Assembly (NCBI GenBank): GCA_964617565.1
Contig: CAZTYH010000006.1
Location: 1-64,000 of the forward strand
Direction of reading: 5' to 3'
DNA: 64,000 nucleotides
Source of the DNA: JAKJGV01 sp964617565
Lineage (GTDB): Bacteria; Verrucomicrobiota; Kiritimatiellia; CAIQIC01; JAGNIJ01
Shown: positions 7,881 through 17,072 of the stretch, one piece after another
Layout: each line of letters opens with the position of its first letter
Position numbering within the stretch: the first letter of the stretch is position 1
Program-made: the position numbers and the translations under genes
Notes under the pieces: model-generated
Database searches by the model: none
Told to the model about the DNA's origin: nothing
Seen by the model: the letters and a program-made list of their open reading frames with translations, nothing else

Positions 7881-8371
7881 TCCGCTGGCTGGGTGAAGAG
7901 GCGGTCAGGCTGAGTACGCATTTGCGCGCGCTTGCCGCGCGCATGCTTCGGGATTCATCCCGCAAACGCAAGGGGAAACTGACTTCGCGCCAGCTCACCG
8001 GGCGATGGGGAGAGCAGAAAGCCGAAAAGCTGCTTCGAGAGAAAGGATATCGCATCCTTGGTCGTTGCGTTCGGCTCTCGCCACGTGATGAACTCGATCT
8101 GGTTGCGCGTAAAGACGGGGTGCTGGTCTTTGTGGAAGTCAAAACGCGCCGCACCGAGAATTACGGGCGGCCGGTGGAAGCGGTGAACCGGGATAAGCGC
8201 AGGGCACTGTCTCGCGCCGCGCATCGCTATCTCCGGCGCTTGCGCGCAAAGCCTCCGTATTTCCGATTCGATGTGGTGGAGGTGGTTGGGGCAGAGGGCG
8301 ATCCGAAACCCATCGTCAGGCACCTCGAAAATGTTTTCACGCTCAGCCGGCAGTACAAGATTACATGGTGA
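7877..8371 (+). CDS. YraN / UPF0102 family nuclease-like protein
   Basis: A 164-residue member of the UPF0102 (YraN) family with a Holliday-junction-resolvase-like PD-(D/E)XK fold. Visible motifs are TGRWGEQKAEKLLREKGY, an Asp in DELDLVARKDG and FVEVKTR with the E-x-K pair. The biochemical role is not settled. The GTG at 7877 overlaps the rnhB stop and is preferred; the frame is open to 7823 inside rnhB. The N-terminal 40 residues are longer than typical. Confidence 0.87.
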   Translation: MIRWLGEEAVRLSTHLRALAARMLRDSSRKRKGKLTSRQLTGRWGEQKAEKLLREKGYRILGRCVRLSPRDELDLVARKDGVLVFVEVKTRRTENYGRPVEAVNRDKRRALSRAAHRYLRRLRAKPPYFRFDVVEVVGAEGDPKPIVRHLENVFTLSRQYKITW

Positions 8372-8447
8372 ACGCCACGCCTTTCCAATCGCGTTTAAGG
8401 AATGCGATCGGGTTTGCGTCCGGTGGTCTTCGCGATAAAATGCCGCA

Positions 8448-9503
8448 ATGACAACGGCGCGCAAAAGATCCGATCGTTACAAATCGAAATCCGCCAGCCG
8501 ATTTTGCATCTGCCTGCTTTTCACGTTTTTATCCGGCGCGGGCGTCCCCGAGGCGCAGGATGGTGGATGGTCGTTGGGCGAATTGTATGACAGGGGAGTA
8601 GATATTCTGGAGAAGAAACTGCCTGAAGAAATCCGTGAAGAATATGAATTCATGCGGGCAACGGATTGGCAGAATTTCTGGTCCGGCATCCAGGAGGCTC
8701 TGAATTCACAGGACCTGGAAGAATTGGATCGCGTGTTGCCGTATGTCATCCAGGGGTTGGATGTCTTGCGCACCGTTCCGGGCGGGCAGCCTTATGCTGA
8801 TTGGTTGCAGCAAAGGCTGGATTATTTTCAGGTTGCCGATGAGGCCGTAGAAGCTTTTCCCCGGCCTGTCCCGCTGCCTCCACCGCCCCCGCCGCCCGTG
8901 CAGACGAAACGGGTTGTGGTCCCGCCGCGGCCGCCGCCGCCACCGCCGCCACCGCCTGCCGTTGCAAAAAAGCGTCAGGAAGTGGTAAGCGATCGCAAAG
9001 CATGGGAAGCAAAGATGGAAAAACGGCCGGCTCCGCGAAATGCGGCCGAGGTGATCCCCGGCCTGAAGCAGGTCTTCCGCGAGGAAGGCGTGCCGGAGCA
9101 ATTGGTCTGGCTGGCTGAAGTGGAGTCGTCGCTCAATCCGCAGGCGCGCAGCCCGGTCGGCGCCGTTGGCCTTTTCCAGTTCATGCCGGCCACGGCCCAG
9201 CGATTCGGGATGTCCACGAGTCCCGTGGACCAGCGGACCGATCCGCACAAAAGCGCGCGCGCGGCCGCCCAGTATCTTCGCATCCTCCACAGGCAGTTCA
9301 ATTCATGGCCGCTTGCCATCGCCGCCTACAATGCGGGCGAGGGAAGGGTGGGGCGCCTTCTCAAGCAAAGCAGCGAAAATTCATTTGAGGCGATCGAAGG
9401 CTCGCTCCCCATGGAAACCCGAATGTATGTCCCGAAAGTGCTTGCCGTGATTTCGGTTCGCGAAGGGGTGGATGGGGCGAAGCTTCCGGCTCCAAGGGCG
9501 TGA
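8448..9503 (+). CDS. Exported lytic transglycosylase with proline-rich linker
   Basis: A 351-residue murein-cleaving enzyme of the SLT/MltD type. An N-terminal hydrophobic segment (about 19-34) is a likely signal peptide. A helical region (40-135) follows, then a strongly proline-rich linker (about 140-175) that may span periplasm or peptidoglycan. The SLT domain has the catalytic Glu near residue 226 in AEVESSLNP, then GAVGLFQFMPATA, RTDPHKSARAAA and AIAAYNAGEGRVGR. No LysM domain is visible. It ends at a hairpin shared with the convergent LOG-like gene. Confidence 0.9.
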   Translation: MTTARKRSDRYKSKSASRFCICLLFTFLSGAGVPEAQDGGWSLGELYDRGVDILEKKLPEEIREEYEFMRATDWQNFWSGIQEALNSQDLEELDRVLPYVIQGLDVLRTVPGGQPYADWLQQRLDYFQVADEAVEAFPRPVPLPPPPPPPVQTKRVVVPPRPPPPPPPPPAVAKKRQEVVSDRKAWEAKMEKRPAPRNAAEVIPGLKQVFREEGVPEQLVWLAEVESSLNPQARSPVGAVGLFQFMPATAQRFGMSTSPVDQRTDPHKSARAAAQYLRILHRQFNSWPLAIAAYNAGEGRVGRLLKQSSENSFEAIEGSLPMETRMYVPKVLAVISVREGVDGAKLPAPRA

Positions 9504-9505
9504 GG

Positions 9506-9538
9506 AGCGGATAAGTGTCGAACCTCCTCGTATCCGCT
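9506..9538. terminator. Hairpin between convergent genes
   Basis: AGCGGATA (9506-9513) pairs with TATCCGCT (9531-9538) around a 17-base loop, between the transglycosylase stop and the LOG-like stop. It is placed for bidirectional termination, but there is no clear U-tract. Confidence 0.4.
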
Positions 9539-10017
9539 TACGAGGCCGCCCGCGCTTTTTGCACAGCCATTTCAGCTGCTTCCCGGGGCGTTTTTGCGAC
9601 GTGAATGCCGGGATCGGGTTTCCCATCCTTGGAAATTGTCCATGTGTTAAGTCCGATGACAGGAACGCCCAGTCGCAGGGCGAAAGCAATTTCGCTGAGT
9701 GTGCCGTATTTTCCCTCGATAGCGATCACGGCGTCGGCGCTTCGGACGACGAGCATGTTGCGGAACGCACCGAGTCCGGTCGGGATGGGAACATCAATAT
9801 ACGCATTGGCATCGTCTGCGCTTGCATTCGGCAGAATGCCGACCGTGATGCCGTCCTCGCTCTTTGCGCCCTTCGCCGCAGCCTCCATCATGCCGCCGAG
9901 TCCGCCACAGATAAGTACGCAATCCTTCCGCGCCAGCTCTTTTCCGACGGCCACACCCAACTCATACTCGCTCTTCGAACATTTGTTCGGCCCAAGCACT
10001 GCGATTCGAAGTTTCAT
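9538..10017 (-). CDS. LOG-like Rossmann-fold nucleotide-binding protein (TIGR00725 type)
   Basis: A 159-residue protein starting MKLRIAVLGP. It carries ICGGLGGMMEAAAKGA and later IAIEGKYGTLSEIAFAL, which correspond to the GGxxGxM and PGGxGTxxE regions of the LOG / lysine-decarboxylase-like fold; here PGG is replaced by EGK. LOG enzymes release cytokinin-like bases from nucleotides, but this shorter subgroup has no firm activity. ATG 10017 has a GGAG site upstream; the frame is open further into asnS. It lies 38 bases after asnS. Confidence 0.8.
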   Translation of the reverse strand: MKLRIAVLGPNKCSKSEYELGVAVGKELARKDCVLICGGLGGMMEAAAKGAKSEDGITVGILPNASADDANAYIDVPIPTGLGAFRNMLVVRSADAVIAIEGKYGTLSEIAFALRLGVPVIGLNTWTISKDGKPDPGIHVAKTPREAAEMAVQKARAAS

Positions 10018-10055
10018 TTCTCCATCACCCCAACATCCCATCAGTCCCTTGGTTC

Positions 10056-11555
10056 TTACGGCGCGAGCCTTCCCATCAATCGCGGAAAGGGGATCGTCTC
10101 GCGAATGTGCTTGAGGCCGCAAACCCATGCCACGGTGCGTTCGATACCCAACCCGAAGCCTCCGTGCGGCACGGTCCCGTATCGCCGGAGATCGAGATAC
10201 CATTGGTAGGGCGCGGGATCCATCCCCTCATCGGCGAGCCGCCGTTCGAGCGCCGCGAGATCGTCCTCGCGCTGGCTGCCGCCGATGATTTCCCCGTAAC
10301 CCTCCGGCGCGATCATGTCCATGTTCAACACCACGTCGGGATTGGCCGGCGAAGGTTTCATGTAAAACGCCTTCGCGCGCTTCGGATATTCCGAGATGAT
10401 GACCGGCCGGTCGAATTCGGTGGAGATGATTGTCTCCTCGTCCCCGCCGAGGTCGTGTCCCCATTCGAACTGTCGCGCATCGGCCATGTGCTGGGGCATG
10501 TTGCCGATCACCGTTTCGAGGTCGCGCATGTTTTCGCGCAACGCTTGAATGCGCTCGGCGATTTTCTCCTGCTGCCAGCCCTTGCGTGCGGCGCGCTCCT
10601 CTTCTTCAAGCTGCCCGAGTTCCGCGATGCCTTGTTTGAGCTGTTCGCGCCGCTCCTCGAGCTGTTTCGCGAGCCTTTCATGCACGTGTGGCGCGTGCAG
10701 CAGCTCGACGGCCTCCGTGTAGGTGATGCGGGGGAAAGGGGAAACCACTTTCTCCAGTGGGGCCGTGTCGCGCCCGAGCAGCGCAAGGTCTTCCGAATGA
10801 CGGGCGAGCGTTTCCTTGATCATGTGACAGACCAACTGCTCCGCCCAGTCCATGAGGTCCGTAACCTGCGCAAACGCGATTTCCGGTTCCACCATCCAGA
10901 ACTCGGTGAGGTGGCGGCGGGTTTTCGATTTTTCAGCCCGGAACGTCGGGCCGAAGCAGTACACTTTCCCCAGCGCCATGCAGGCGCTTTCCAGGTAGAG
11001 CTGCCCGGTTTGCGCGAGATAAACCTCGTCGCCGAAATAGTCCACGGGGAAAAGCGTACCCGCTCCTTCGGCCGCGCCGGGGGTGAGGATAGGGGTGTCT
11101 ATCAGCGTGAATCCATTTTGATCGAAGAAGTCGCGCGCGGCGCGAATCAGCGAATGCCGGATGCGGAGAATCGCCGTCTGCCTCGGCGAGCGCAGCCACA
11201 GGTGGCGGTGGTCCATCAGGAAATCCACCCCGTGCGCCTTGCGCGCGATGGGATAATCTTCCACGCACTGGATCTCGTGGAGCGCGGTGACTGCGAGTTC
11301 GCATCCGCCCGGAGCCCTTTCATCGGCGCGCACGATTCCGGTGATGGTCAGCGACGATTCCTGGCCCAGTCGTTTCGCGATTTCAAAAGTCTCGGGGTTT
11401 GCGGCTTCGACCACGCATTGGCAGACGCCGGTTCCGTCGCGGACCAGCAGGAAAATGATTTTCCCACCTGACCGCTTGCCGTGCAGCCAGCCACGCAGCG
11501 TGACTTCTTCCCCGGTGCGCTTCAACAGGTCTTCGATTAAAGTGATCGGCGGCAT
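10056..11555 (-). CDS. asnS: Asparaginyl-tRNA synthetase with coiled-coil insertion
   Basis: A 499-residue class II synthetase that charges tRNA-Asn. An OB-fold anticodon-binding domain (about 15-110) precedes the catalytic core with motif 2 FRAEKSKTRRHLTEFWMVEPE split around its Arg, and motif 3 GFGLGIERTV at the end. The Asn-type features HLTEFWMVEPE and YPKRAKAFYMK support AsnRS over AspRS. Between residues about 290 and 362 there is a charged Glu/Arg/Gln-rich helical insertion, probably a coiled coil, before FEWGHDLGGDEE. I chose ATG 11555; the frame is open to 11678 but that part is not conserved. Confidence 0.92.
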   Translation of the reverse strand: MPPITLIEDLLKRTGEEVTLRGWLHGKRSGGKIIFLLVRDGTGVCQCVVEAANPETFEIAKRLGQESSLTITGIVRADERAPGGCELAVTALHEIQCVEDYPIARKAHGVDFLMDHRHLWLRSPRQTAILRIRHSLIRAARDFFDQNGFTLIDTPILTPGAAEGAGTLFPVDYFGDEVYLAQTGQLYLESACMALGKVYCFGPTFRAEKSKTRRHLTEFWMVEPEIAFAQVTDLMDWAEQLVCHMIKETLARHSEDLALLGRDTAPLEKVVSPFPRITYTEAVELLHAPHVHERLAKQLEERREQLKQGIAELGQLEEEERAARKGWQQEKIAERIQALRENMRDLETVIGNMPQHMADARQFEWGHDLGGDEETIISTEFDRPVIISEYPKRAKAFYMKPSPANPDVVLNMDMIAPEGYGEIIGGSQREDDLAALERRLADEGMDPAPYQWYLDLRRYGTVPHGGFGLGIERTVAWVCGLKHIRETIPFPRLMGRLAP

Positions 11556-11632
11556 GGCTTCTTGTAGCACAGCCGCCGCGCGGCCCGCAACGGGAGACAG
11601 GAACCAGTCGAACATCGTACCCGGAAAAACAA

Positions 11633-11664
11633 GAAGGCCTGCATGCCGGGGCATGCAAGCCTTC
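11633..11664 (-). terminator. Intrinsic terminator of the two-component operon
   Basis: TGCATGCC (11640-11647) pairs with GGCATGCA (11650-11657), extended by AAGGC/GCCTT after one mismatch. On the minus strand the stem is followed by TTGTTTTT. It closes the response-regulator operon just upstream of asnS. Confidence 0.75.
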
Positions 11665-11921
11665 CTGCTCCTCATCAAATCGGTGCTCGCCTTTCCTAAC
11701 CCTTTGCAGGCTCCCCCGAGCCCCCAGTCTGCATACTTCTCCTCGCCCCAGTGCGAATCACCGATAGAGACCCAAAGAACTGATATAATAAATAGAAGGC
11801 CTCTGATTTTCTGTCCATTCCGTAAAGCGAAGGAAGCTATAGGATTATCCCTACAAGCTCTCGATGTCCTGCGAGAGCGTCGAGGAAGGAAAACGGGATA
11901 TGCAACCGATTGCGACAGGGA
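11665..11921. other. Noncoding spacer after response regulator
   Basis: About 260 bases with no gene. It is pyrimidine-rich near 11700 and AT-rich near 11780-11800. No repeat, RNA or convincing promoter was seen; asnS promoter elements may lie here on the minus strand. Confidence 0.4.
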
Positions 11922-12554
11922 CTATTCGATCAATCCCTGTTCGAGTACGAAGCGGATAAGGTCCGCCTTGCTGGAAAGCTCGAGCTTTTCCATCACGCGC
12001 GCGCGGTAGGTGGTGATGCTTTTTTCGCTCAGGTTGAGCTGGTAGGCGATCTCCTTGACAGACATGCCGCTGCCGAGAAGGATCATCACCTGGAACTCTC
12101 TTTCCGACAGGCATTCCAGTGAGCCCTTTTTCTTGCGCCCCCTGAGCAGTTTCGCCATGCGCGACGCCATGGAGGAAGAAACGTACGTTTCGTTTTCCGA
12201 AACGGCGCGCACGGCCTTCAGCAATTCTTCAAACGGAGCGCCTTTGACCACAAAGGCATCCGCGCCGCTTTCCATGGCGTGCGTGGCGTAACGGGTGTGG
12301 TCATACATCGTCAGCACCACGACTTTGCATTCGGGCAGCGAGTTCTTGATTTGAGGAATCAGCGTAACGCCGTTGGTGTCGGGGAGCTTCAGGTCCAGAA
12401 CAATCACGGAGGGGCTGATGGTCGAAAGCTTTTTGAGCAGTTCTTCACCGGTTCCGGCTTCACCGACGACCTCTATGTTTTCCTCGCCGGAAAACTTGTC
12501 GCGCAATCCATCCCGCAGCATGGCGTGGTCATCCGCGATCATCAGCCTGATCAT
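11922..12554 (-). CDS. NarL/LuxR-family response regulator
   Basis: A 210-residue two-component regulator. The receiver domain (about 1-120) has the acidic pair in MIADDHAMLRDGL, the phospho-acceptor Asp near 54 in VIVLDLKLPD and a conserved Lys in VVKGAPFEEL. The LuxR-type HTH (about 145-205) has LSEREFQVMILLGSG and VKEIAYQLNLSEKSI. It starts four bases after the kinase stop, so they are a cognate pair; the kinase is of the matching HisKA_3 class. Target genes cannot be told from the sequence. Confidence 0.93.
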   Translation of the reverse strand: MIRLMIADDHAMLRDGLRDKFSGEENIEVVGEAGTGEELLKKLSTISPSVIVLDLKLPDTNGVTLIPQIKNSLPECKVVVLTMYDHTRYATHAMESGADAFVVKGAPFEELLKAVRAVSENETYVSSSMASRMAKLLRGRKKKGSLECLSEREFQVMILLGSGMSVKEIAYQLNLSEKSITTYRARVMEKLELSSKADLIRFVLEQGLIE

Positions 12555-12558
12555 GGAG

Positions 12559-15500
12559 TCATTCCTTTCCCCTTGATTCCGCCGGGACATGAGCGTGGAG
12601 AATAGTTCCGCCCTCTTCCGCCGAACGCAATTCGAGACTTCCTCCGCATCCTGCAATTCGCTCGCGCATCAGGATAAAGCCAATTCCATGCTCGTGGCCA
12701 TCCGGCCTTGCATCCAGGCCCTTGCCGTTATCGCGCACTTCAAGCGTGATTCCGGACGAGTCATTGATAATCTCAACACCCACGCGAGTCGCTTGCGCAT
12801 GTCGGATCACATTGGTCAGCGCTTCCTGTAGCACACGATACAGGCATATTTCCTCTTTCTTGCTTAATTGCAGAGGGCTGCCCTTGCGGGAAAAAGACAC
12901 TTCCGCTCCAGAGCTTTCCATGAACTCCTCGGTGAGCGACTCGATGGCCGACTCAATCCCCAGGTCGTCGAGGATTGGAGGTCGCAACGAGACCGCCAAC
13001 CGTCGCACCGAATCCAGCGCATCCTTGAGCCGTTGTAGCGCCCGCTGCAATGATTCGGCAGACTTTTCTTCAGCGCCGCGAACCGACCCCAATTCGAGCT
13101 GGGCGAGAGTCAGTAGCTGCCCCAGGTGATCGTGCAGCATTGCGCTGATGTCGCGGCGTTCCCGCTCCTGTACTTCGAGCAGCATGGCTGCATAACGCGC
13201 GCGCTCCTCTTCGATCTGCTTCCGTTCGCTGATGTCGCGGACGATAGCCATGACAGCAAGACTTCCCTGCCAGTCGGTTCGCGTGATGGATACTTCCACG
13301 GGGATGGCTGAGCCATCGCGGATGACCATGTAAGCTTCAAAGCGGTGCGCAGGGATGTCTCCGGCCAGGACCTGGTTGAACCGCTTGTAATGAGCCTCCT
13401 TGTCGGAGGGGCGGATCAGATCGTCAACCGTTTTGCACATTAACGTCTCGTGTTCATAGTCCGTAATGTGCGCCATGGCTTCATTTGCATAGACGACCCG
13501 AGCCTCGGCGGAAAAAATCGCGATCCCATCAAGCGCATTCCTGGCCAGTGCGCGGAAGTTTTCTTCGCTCTGTTTTACGGCTTGCTCGGCGTGCATGCGG
13601 TCGGTCACATCCCGCGAGAAGCCAAGGACCTCCACGACCCGGCCTTCCCGGTTCTTGATCGGCACCAGGCGTGTGTCAATCCAGACGTCGCCATGAGGCA
13701 TATGTTCCGGCACCGCCGTTGTAAGAAGTTCGCCCGTCTCGACCACGCGGCGGATGGAGGCACTGTGGCGCGCTGCGATATCCGGGGCAAACAGGTCTGC
13801 CTGGCTCTTGCCGACCAGTTGCTGAGGGTCCGCTCGAAATTGGCGGGCGCCCTGTTGGTTGACATAGAGCACACGGCCCTCAGGGTCGCACAAATAGATC
13901 ATGTCCGGCGCGCCCTCCGCAAGAGTGCGGTAACGCTCTTCGCTTTCGCGCAGGGCTTCTTCCTGTTTCTTCCGTCCGGTAATGTCAATGGCGATACCCC
14001 TTATGCCGATCGGTTTCCCGTTGCGCATGATCGGCACGGCATAGAGAAGGATGGGGAATCGCGTGCCGTCCTTTCGCACGGCGGTGTATTCGTGAGCTGT
14101 CTTATCGCCTTCAAAGCGCAAGCGCATCCCTTCGCGCATCCGGTCACGCTCTTCGGGAATGACGATATCGAAGCAGGAGCTTGCATGGGCCTCCTCGTGC
14201 GAGTAGCCCCACGCCTCAAGAGCGATTTTATTGATAAATGTGATATGCCCTTCCATGTCCACTTCGAATACCGTCTGGGGCATCATCTCGGCGAACTCAC
14301 GGAAACGCAGCTCGCTTTCCTGCAGGGCGGTTTCCGCCGCGTGCCGCTCGGTGATGTCGAGCAGGATGCCCTGGAAGTGCGTGATGGCGCCTTCCGCGTT
14401 CCGGACCGCACGCGTATGATCCTCGATCCATCGGGTTTTGCCTGACTTGCTGATAAGCCGATATCTCTGCACGAATTCATCCACACCCTTACGGATATTT
14501 TCGGCGACATCTTTCTCCAGCCAGGGCACGTCGTCTGGATGAGTGATCCCCGGCCAGGAGACCCGGCCTGAAAGAAAATCGTCCGCCGTGTATTCAAGCA
14601 TCCGCTGCACGTTGCGGGAGACGAAATCCACCGGCCAGCCTTCAGCCACGCGCCACACGAAGACAACCAGAGGACTGCGATTGATGGTGGCCTCGAGATC
14701 TTCCAGGTGCGAAAGCGCGGCCTGCAGCGATTCCGTGGCCCGGCGCCGTTCCGATTCCACGCGCGAGCGTTCGGTCACGTCTTCGATAACGCCATCTACC
14801 CAATCCATGCGGCCCGTTGAGTCGTAATGGGCCTTTGCCGAGAGCGAAGCGATGATCGGGGTTCCATCTTTCTTCTTCAGATGCAGTGTGAATTCACGCA
14901 CACTGCCTTCACGCGCAAGCAAATCCATCAGGCTGGAACGCTCCGAGGGATTTTGGTAGAACGAGGGAACGCGCAGGTTCATGATCTCTTCCGTCCGCTC
15001 GTATCCGAGGATGCGCGCGTGCGCGGTATTGACCTGGAGCAAGCGTCCGTCGGTGGTAGTGCGGAAAACGCCGACGGAAAGGTTGTCGAGCAGTGTGCGG
15101 TACTGCTCCTCGCGCTCCCGCAACGCCAACTCCACTTTTTTCATATCCGAAACGTCGCGGATAACTCCGACGACCATCGGCTCGCCCGAGGGAGTCCGGT
15201 ATAGCGATTTCTTGGTCACAATGGTGCGGGTATCGCCATTGGCCGTGGTGATCTGCTCTTCGTTGACGTTCTCCCGGCCGGACTCCATCACTTCCCGGTC
15301 TTTTGCCATGAAGACTTCCACCTGCTCCTTCGGGAAGAAAAGCTCGTCGGTCTTCCCCAGCACTTCTTCCCGTGGATGTCCTGTAAGCCGGCACTCGGCC
15401 TCGTTGATGAGCACCATGCGGTGCAGGTGATCCTTGACAAAAATCGGATCCGGAATGGCATCTATAATGTTGTTCAGAAAATCGCGCGATGCGGAGACTT

Positions 15501-16893
15501 CCTTTTCGGCATTTCGAAGTGCAGTGATGTCGCGTCCGACGGATTGATATTCCCGCACGACGCCAAGCTCGTCGAAAAACGCGCGATTGGTCCACTGGAT
15601 CCATTTCACGCTGCCGTCTGCGTTGCTTACATCGTTTTCATGAGTGCCCACGGGATTTGCGGGGGTCAGCCCGGCCAGGTGTTCGGCAACAGCGGCATGT
15701 TGCGCCTCGGGGATGAATGAACGGAAATCCGCCCCGATCAATTGATCGCGCGTCCGGTTGCAGTAGGCGCAGTAAGCTTCGTTGACGAACGTTAGGCGGT
15801 AATCCTGTGTGAACCGCGAAATCAGCTCCGTTTGCAGGTTTACAATTTCGCGATGCAGCGCGTCGCTCTGGCGCAACGCGTCATCGTCACGCCGGTGAAG
15901 CAGTGTCCCGCCGATCGCCGATGAAAGCGTGAATAGAATGTGTTTTTCCTGCTCCGACCATACGCGATCCTTGTTGTGCGCTTCGATCTGCACGAAGCCC
16001 CAGCAGCGGCCGCTGATCATGATCGGCACGGCCATGAAAGAGCGTATGCCGCGGTTGGTGAACAGCGCGCGTTCTCCTTCCGGCAGCGCGCCCGGCATCC
16101 CGGCTACCACATGGCCGGAAAGCAATACGGCGTGCCAGCGGGCCAATCCGAGCTGATCGAACGGCACGCTCTGCTGTGCAGGGTCGTTCAGTCGTATTTC
16201 ATCGGCGGATCCGATCCACTCGCAGCGATGGCAAACGGCCGGCGCATGGGTTCTCGGGTGAGGCAGGATTTCGAACACGGCGAGGCGGTCGGCGTCGAGC
16301 GCGCGCCCCAGCAGGCTGAGCGCGCCGCCAAGCACGGAAAGCCGGTCGCTGCGCGCGTGCAGCAATGCCGCTGCCTGCGCGCTGGCTTCCAGCAGCGCAT
16401 CTTTACGCAGAGATTCTTCATGTTCGCGGAAAACGCGGATTGCGTGAGATACGGCGCGGAACATGGACTCCGGCGTGATGCGATCCTTCGACAGGTAATC
16501 CCCCGCGCCCGTCTTCAGGAGTTCCACGACCAGCGCTTCATCGCCGTAGCCCGTCGTGACGACGATGGGGACGCGCAGCCCGCGGCTGCGCAGCTCGCGG
16601 AGGAAGTCCACGCTCTTGCCGTCGGGCAGGAGATGGTCGAGAATGACGACGCTGAAGGGGCCGGCGCGCAGCTTCTCCATCGCTGCGGCCAGTGACTCGA
16701 CTTCCTCGATTTCGGCTTTGAACTTGCAGGAGCGGAGCGCCGTGCAGACATTCAGGCGGTCAACAGAATCGTCATCCACCACGAGGATCTTGAGCGAAGT
16801 TGTTGCGACCGACTCGTCGGCCGCGGGCGGAGAAGCAAGAGAGCCGCCTTTCGATTTTCTGCGATTCGTGCTTTTACCCTGGGAGTTTTCCAC
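12559..16893 (-). CDS. Receiver-GAF-seven PAS-HisKA_3 sensor kinase
   Basis: A 1444-residue soluble sensor with no transmembrane segment. Order: an N-terminal receiver domain (35-155; Asp-Asp near 40, acceptor Asp 86 in VVILDHLLPDG); a GAF domain (about 185-335); seven PAS domains (about 350-460, 468-588, 595-708, 730-852, 860-975, 985-1100, 1105-1225); then HisKA_3 with phospho-His near 1253 in AMLHDHLGQLL; and a HATPase_c domain with EALTNVIRHAQA and DNGKGLD. The receiver sits at the N-terminus, so it may accept input from another kinase. Ligands are unknown. The response regulator follows after four bases. Confidence 0.92.
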   Translation of the reverse strand: MENSQGKSTNRRKSKGGSLASPPAADESVATTSLKILVVDDDSVDRLNVCTALRSCKFKAEIEEVESLAAAMEKLRAGPFSVVILDHLLPDGKSVDFLRELRSRGLRVPIVVTTGYGDEALVVELLKTGAGDYLSKDRITPESMFRAVSHAIRVFREHEESLRKDALLEASAQAAALLHARSDRLSVLGGALSLLGRALDADRLAVFEILPHPRTHAPAVCHRCEWIGSADEIRLNDPAQQSVPFDQLGLARWHAVLLSGHVVAGMPGALPEGERALFTNRGIRSFMAVPIMISGRCWGFVQIEAHNKDRVWSEQEKHILFTLSSAIGGTLLHRRDDDALRQSDALHREIVNLQTELISRFTQDYRLTFVNEAYCAYCNRTRDQLIGADFRSFIPEAQHAAVAEHLAGLTPANPVGTHENDVSNADGSVKWIQWTNRAFFDELGVVREYQSVGRDITALRNAEKEVSASRDFLNNIIDAIPDPIFVKDHLHRMVLINEAECRLTGHPREEVLGKTDELFFPKEQVEVFMAKDREVMESGRENVNEEQITTANGDTRTIVTKKSLYRTPSGEPMVVGVIRDVSDMKKVELALREREEQYRTLLDNLSVGVFRTTTDGRLLQVNTAHARILGYERTEEIMNLRVPSFYQNPSERSSLMDLLAREGSVREFTLHLKKKDGTPIIASLSAKAHYDSTGRMDWVDGVIEDVTERSRVESERRRATESLQAALSHLEDLEATINRSPLVVFVWRVAEGWPVDFVSRNVQRMLEYTADDFLSGRVSWPGITHPDDVPWLEKDVAENIRKGVDEFVQRYRLISKSGKTRWIEDHTRAVRNAEGAITHFQGILLDITERHAAETALQESELRFREFAEMMPQTVFEVDMEGHITFINKIALEAWGYSHEEAHASSCFDIVIPEERDRMREGMRLRFEGDKTAHEYTAVRKDGTRFPILLYAVPIMRNGKPIGIRGIAIDITGRKKQEEALRESEERYRTLAEGAPDMIYLCDPEGRVLYVNQQGARQFRADPQQLVGKSQADLFAPDIAARHSASIRRVVETGELLTTAVPEHMPHGDVWIDTRLVPIKNREGRVVEVLGFSRDVTDRMHAEQAVKQSEENFRALARNALDGIAIFSAEARVVYANEAMAHITDYEHETLMCKTVDDLIRPSDKEAHYKRFNQVLAGDIPAHRFEAYMVIRDGSAIPVEVSITRTDWQGSLAVMAIVRDISERKQIEEERARYAAMLLEVQERERRDISAMLHDHLGQLLTLAQLELGSVRGAEEKSAESLQRALQRLKDALDSVRRLAVSLRPPILDDLGIESAIESLTEEFMESSGAEVSFSRKGSPLQLSKKEEICLYRVLQEALTNVIRHAQATRVGVEIINDSSGITLEVRDNGKGLDARPDGHEHGIGFILMRERIAGCGGSLELRSAEEGGTILHAHVPAESRGKE

Positions 16894-17072
16894 GACGCGT
16901 TTTCCCCTCTGAATTCACGCATGCCGACAAGGCAAGGCTTCCCGGCACATCCCTGCGGACATACATAAACGACCCGCAGATCAAAAGCCAGCGCTTATTA
17001 GCGCTCCGCATAATGACATTGACTCTCCGCGATACTCCAAGTACATGGAAACGGTCCGGTTGGGAGGTTTGA

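Noticed and set aside
10107..11471. Long plus-strand frame of 454 codons opposite asnS
   Set aside because: It is antisense to a fully conserved asnS and has no domain; GC-rich codons create long shadow frames.
13450..14445. 331-codon plus-strand frame inside the sensor kinase
   Set aside because: Antisense shadow of PAS-domain coding sequence with no recognisable motifs.
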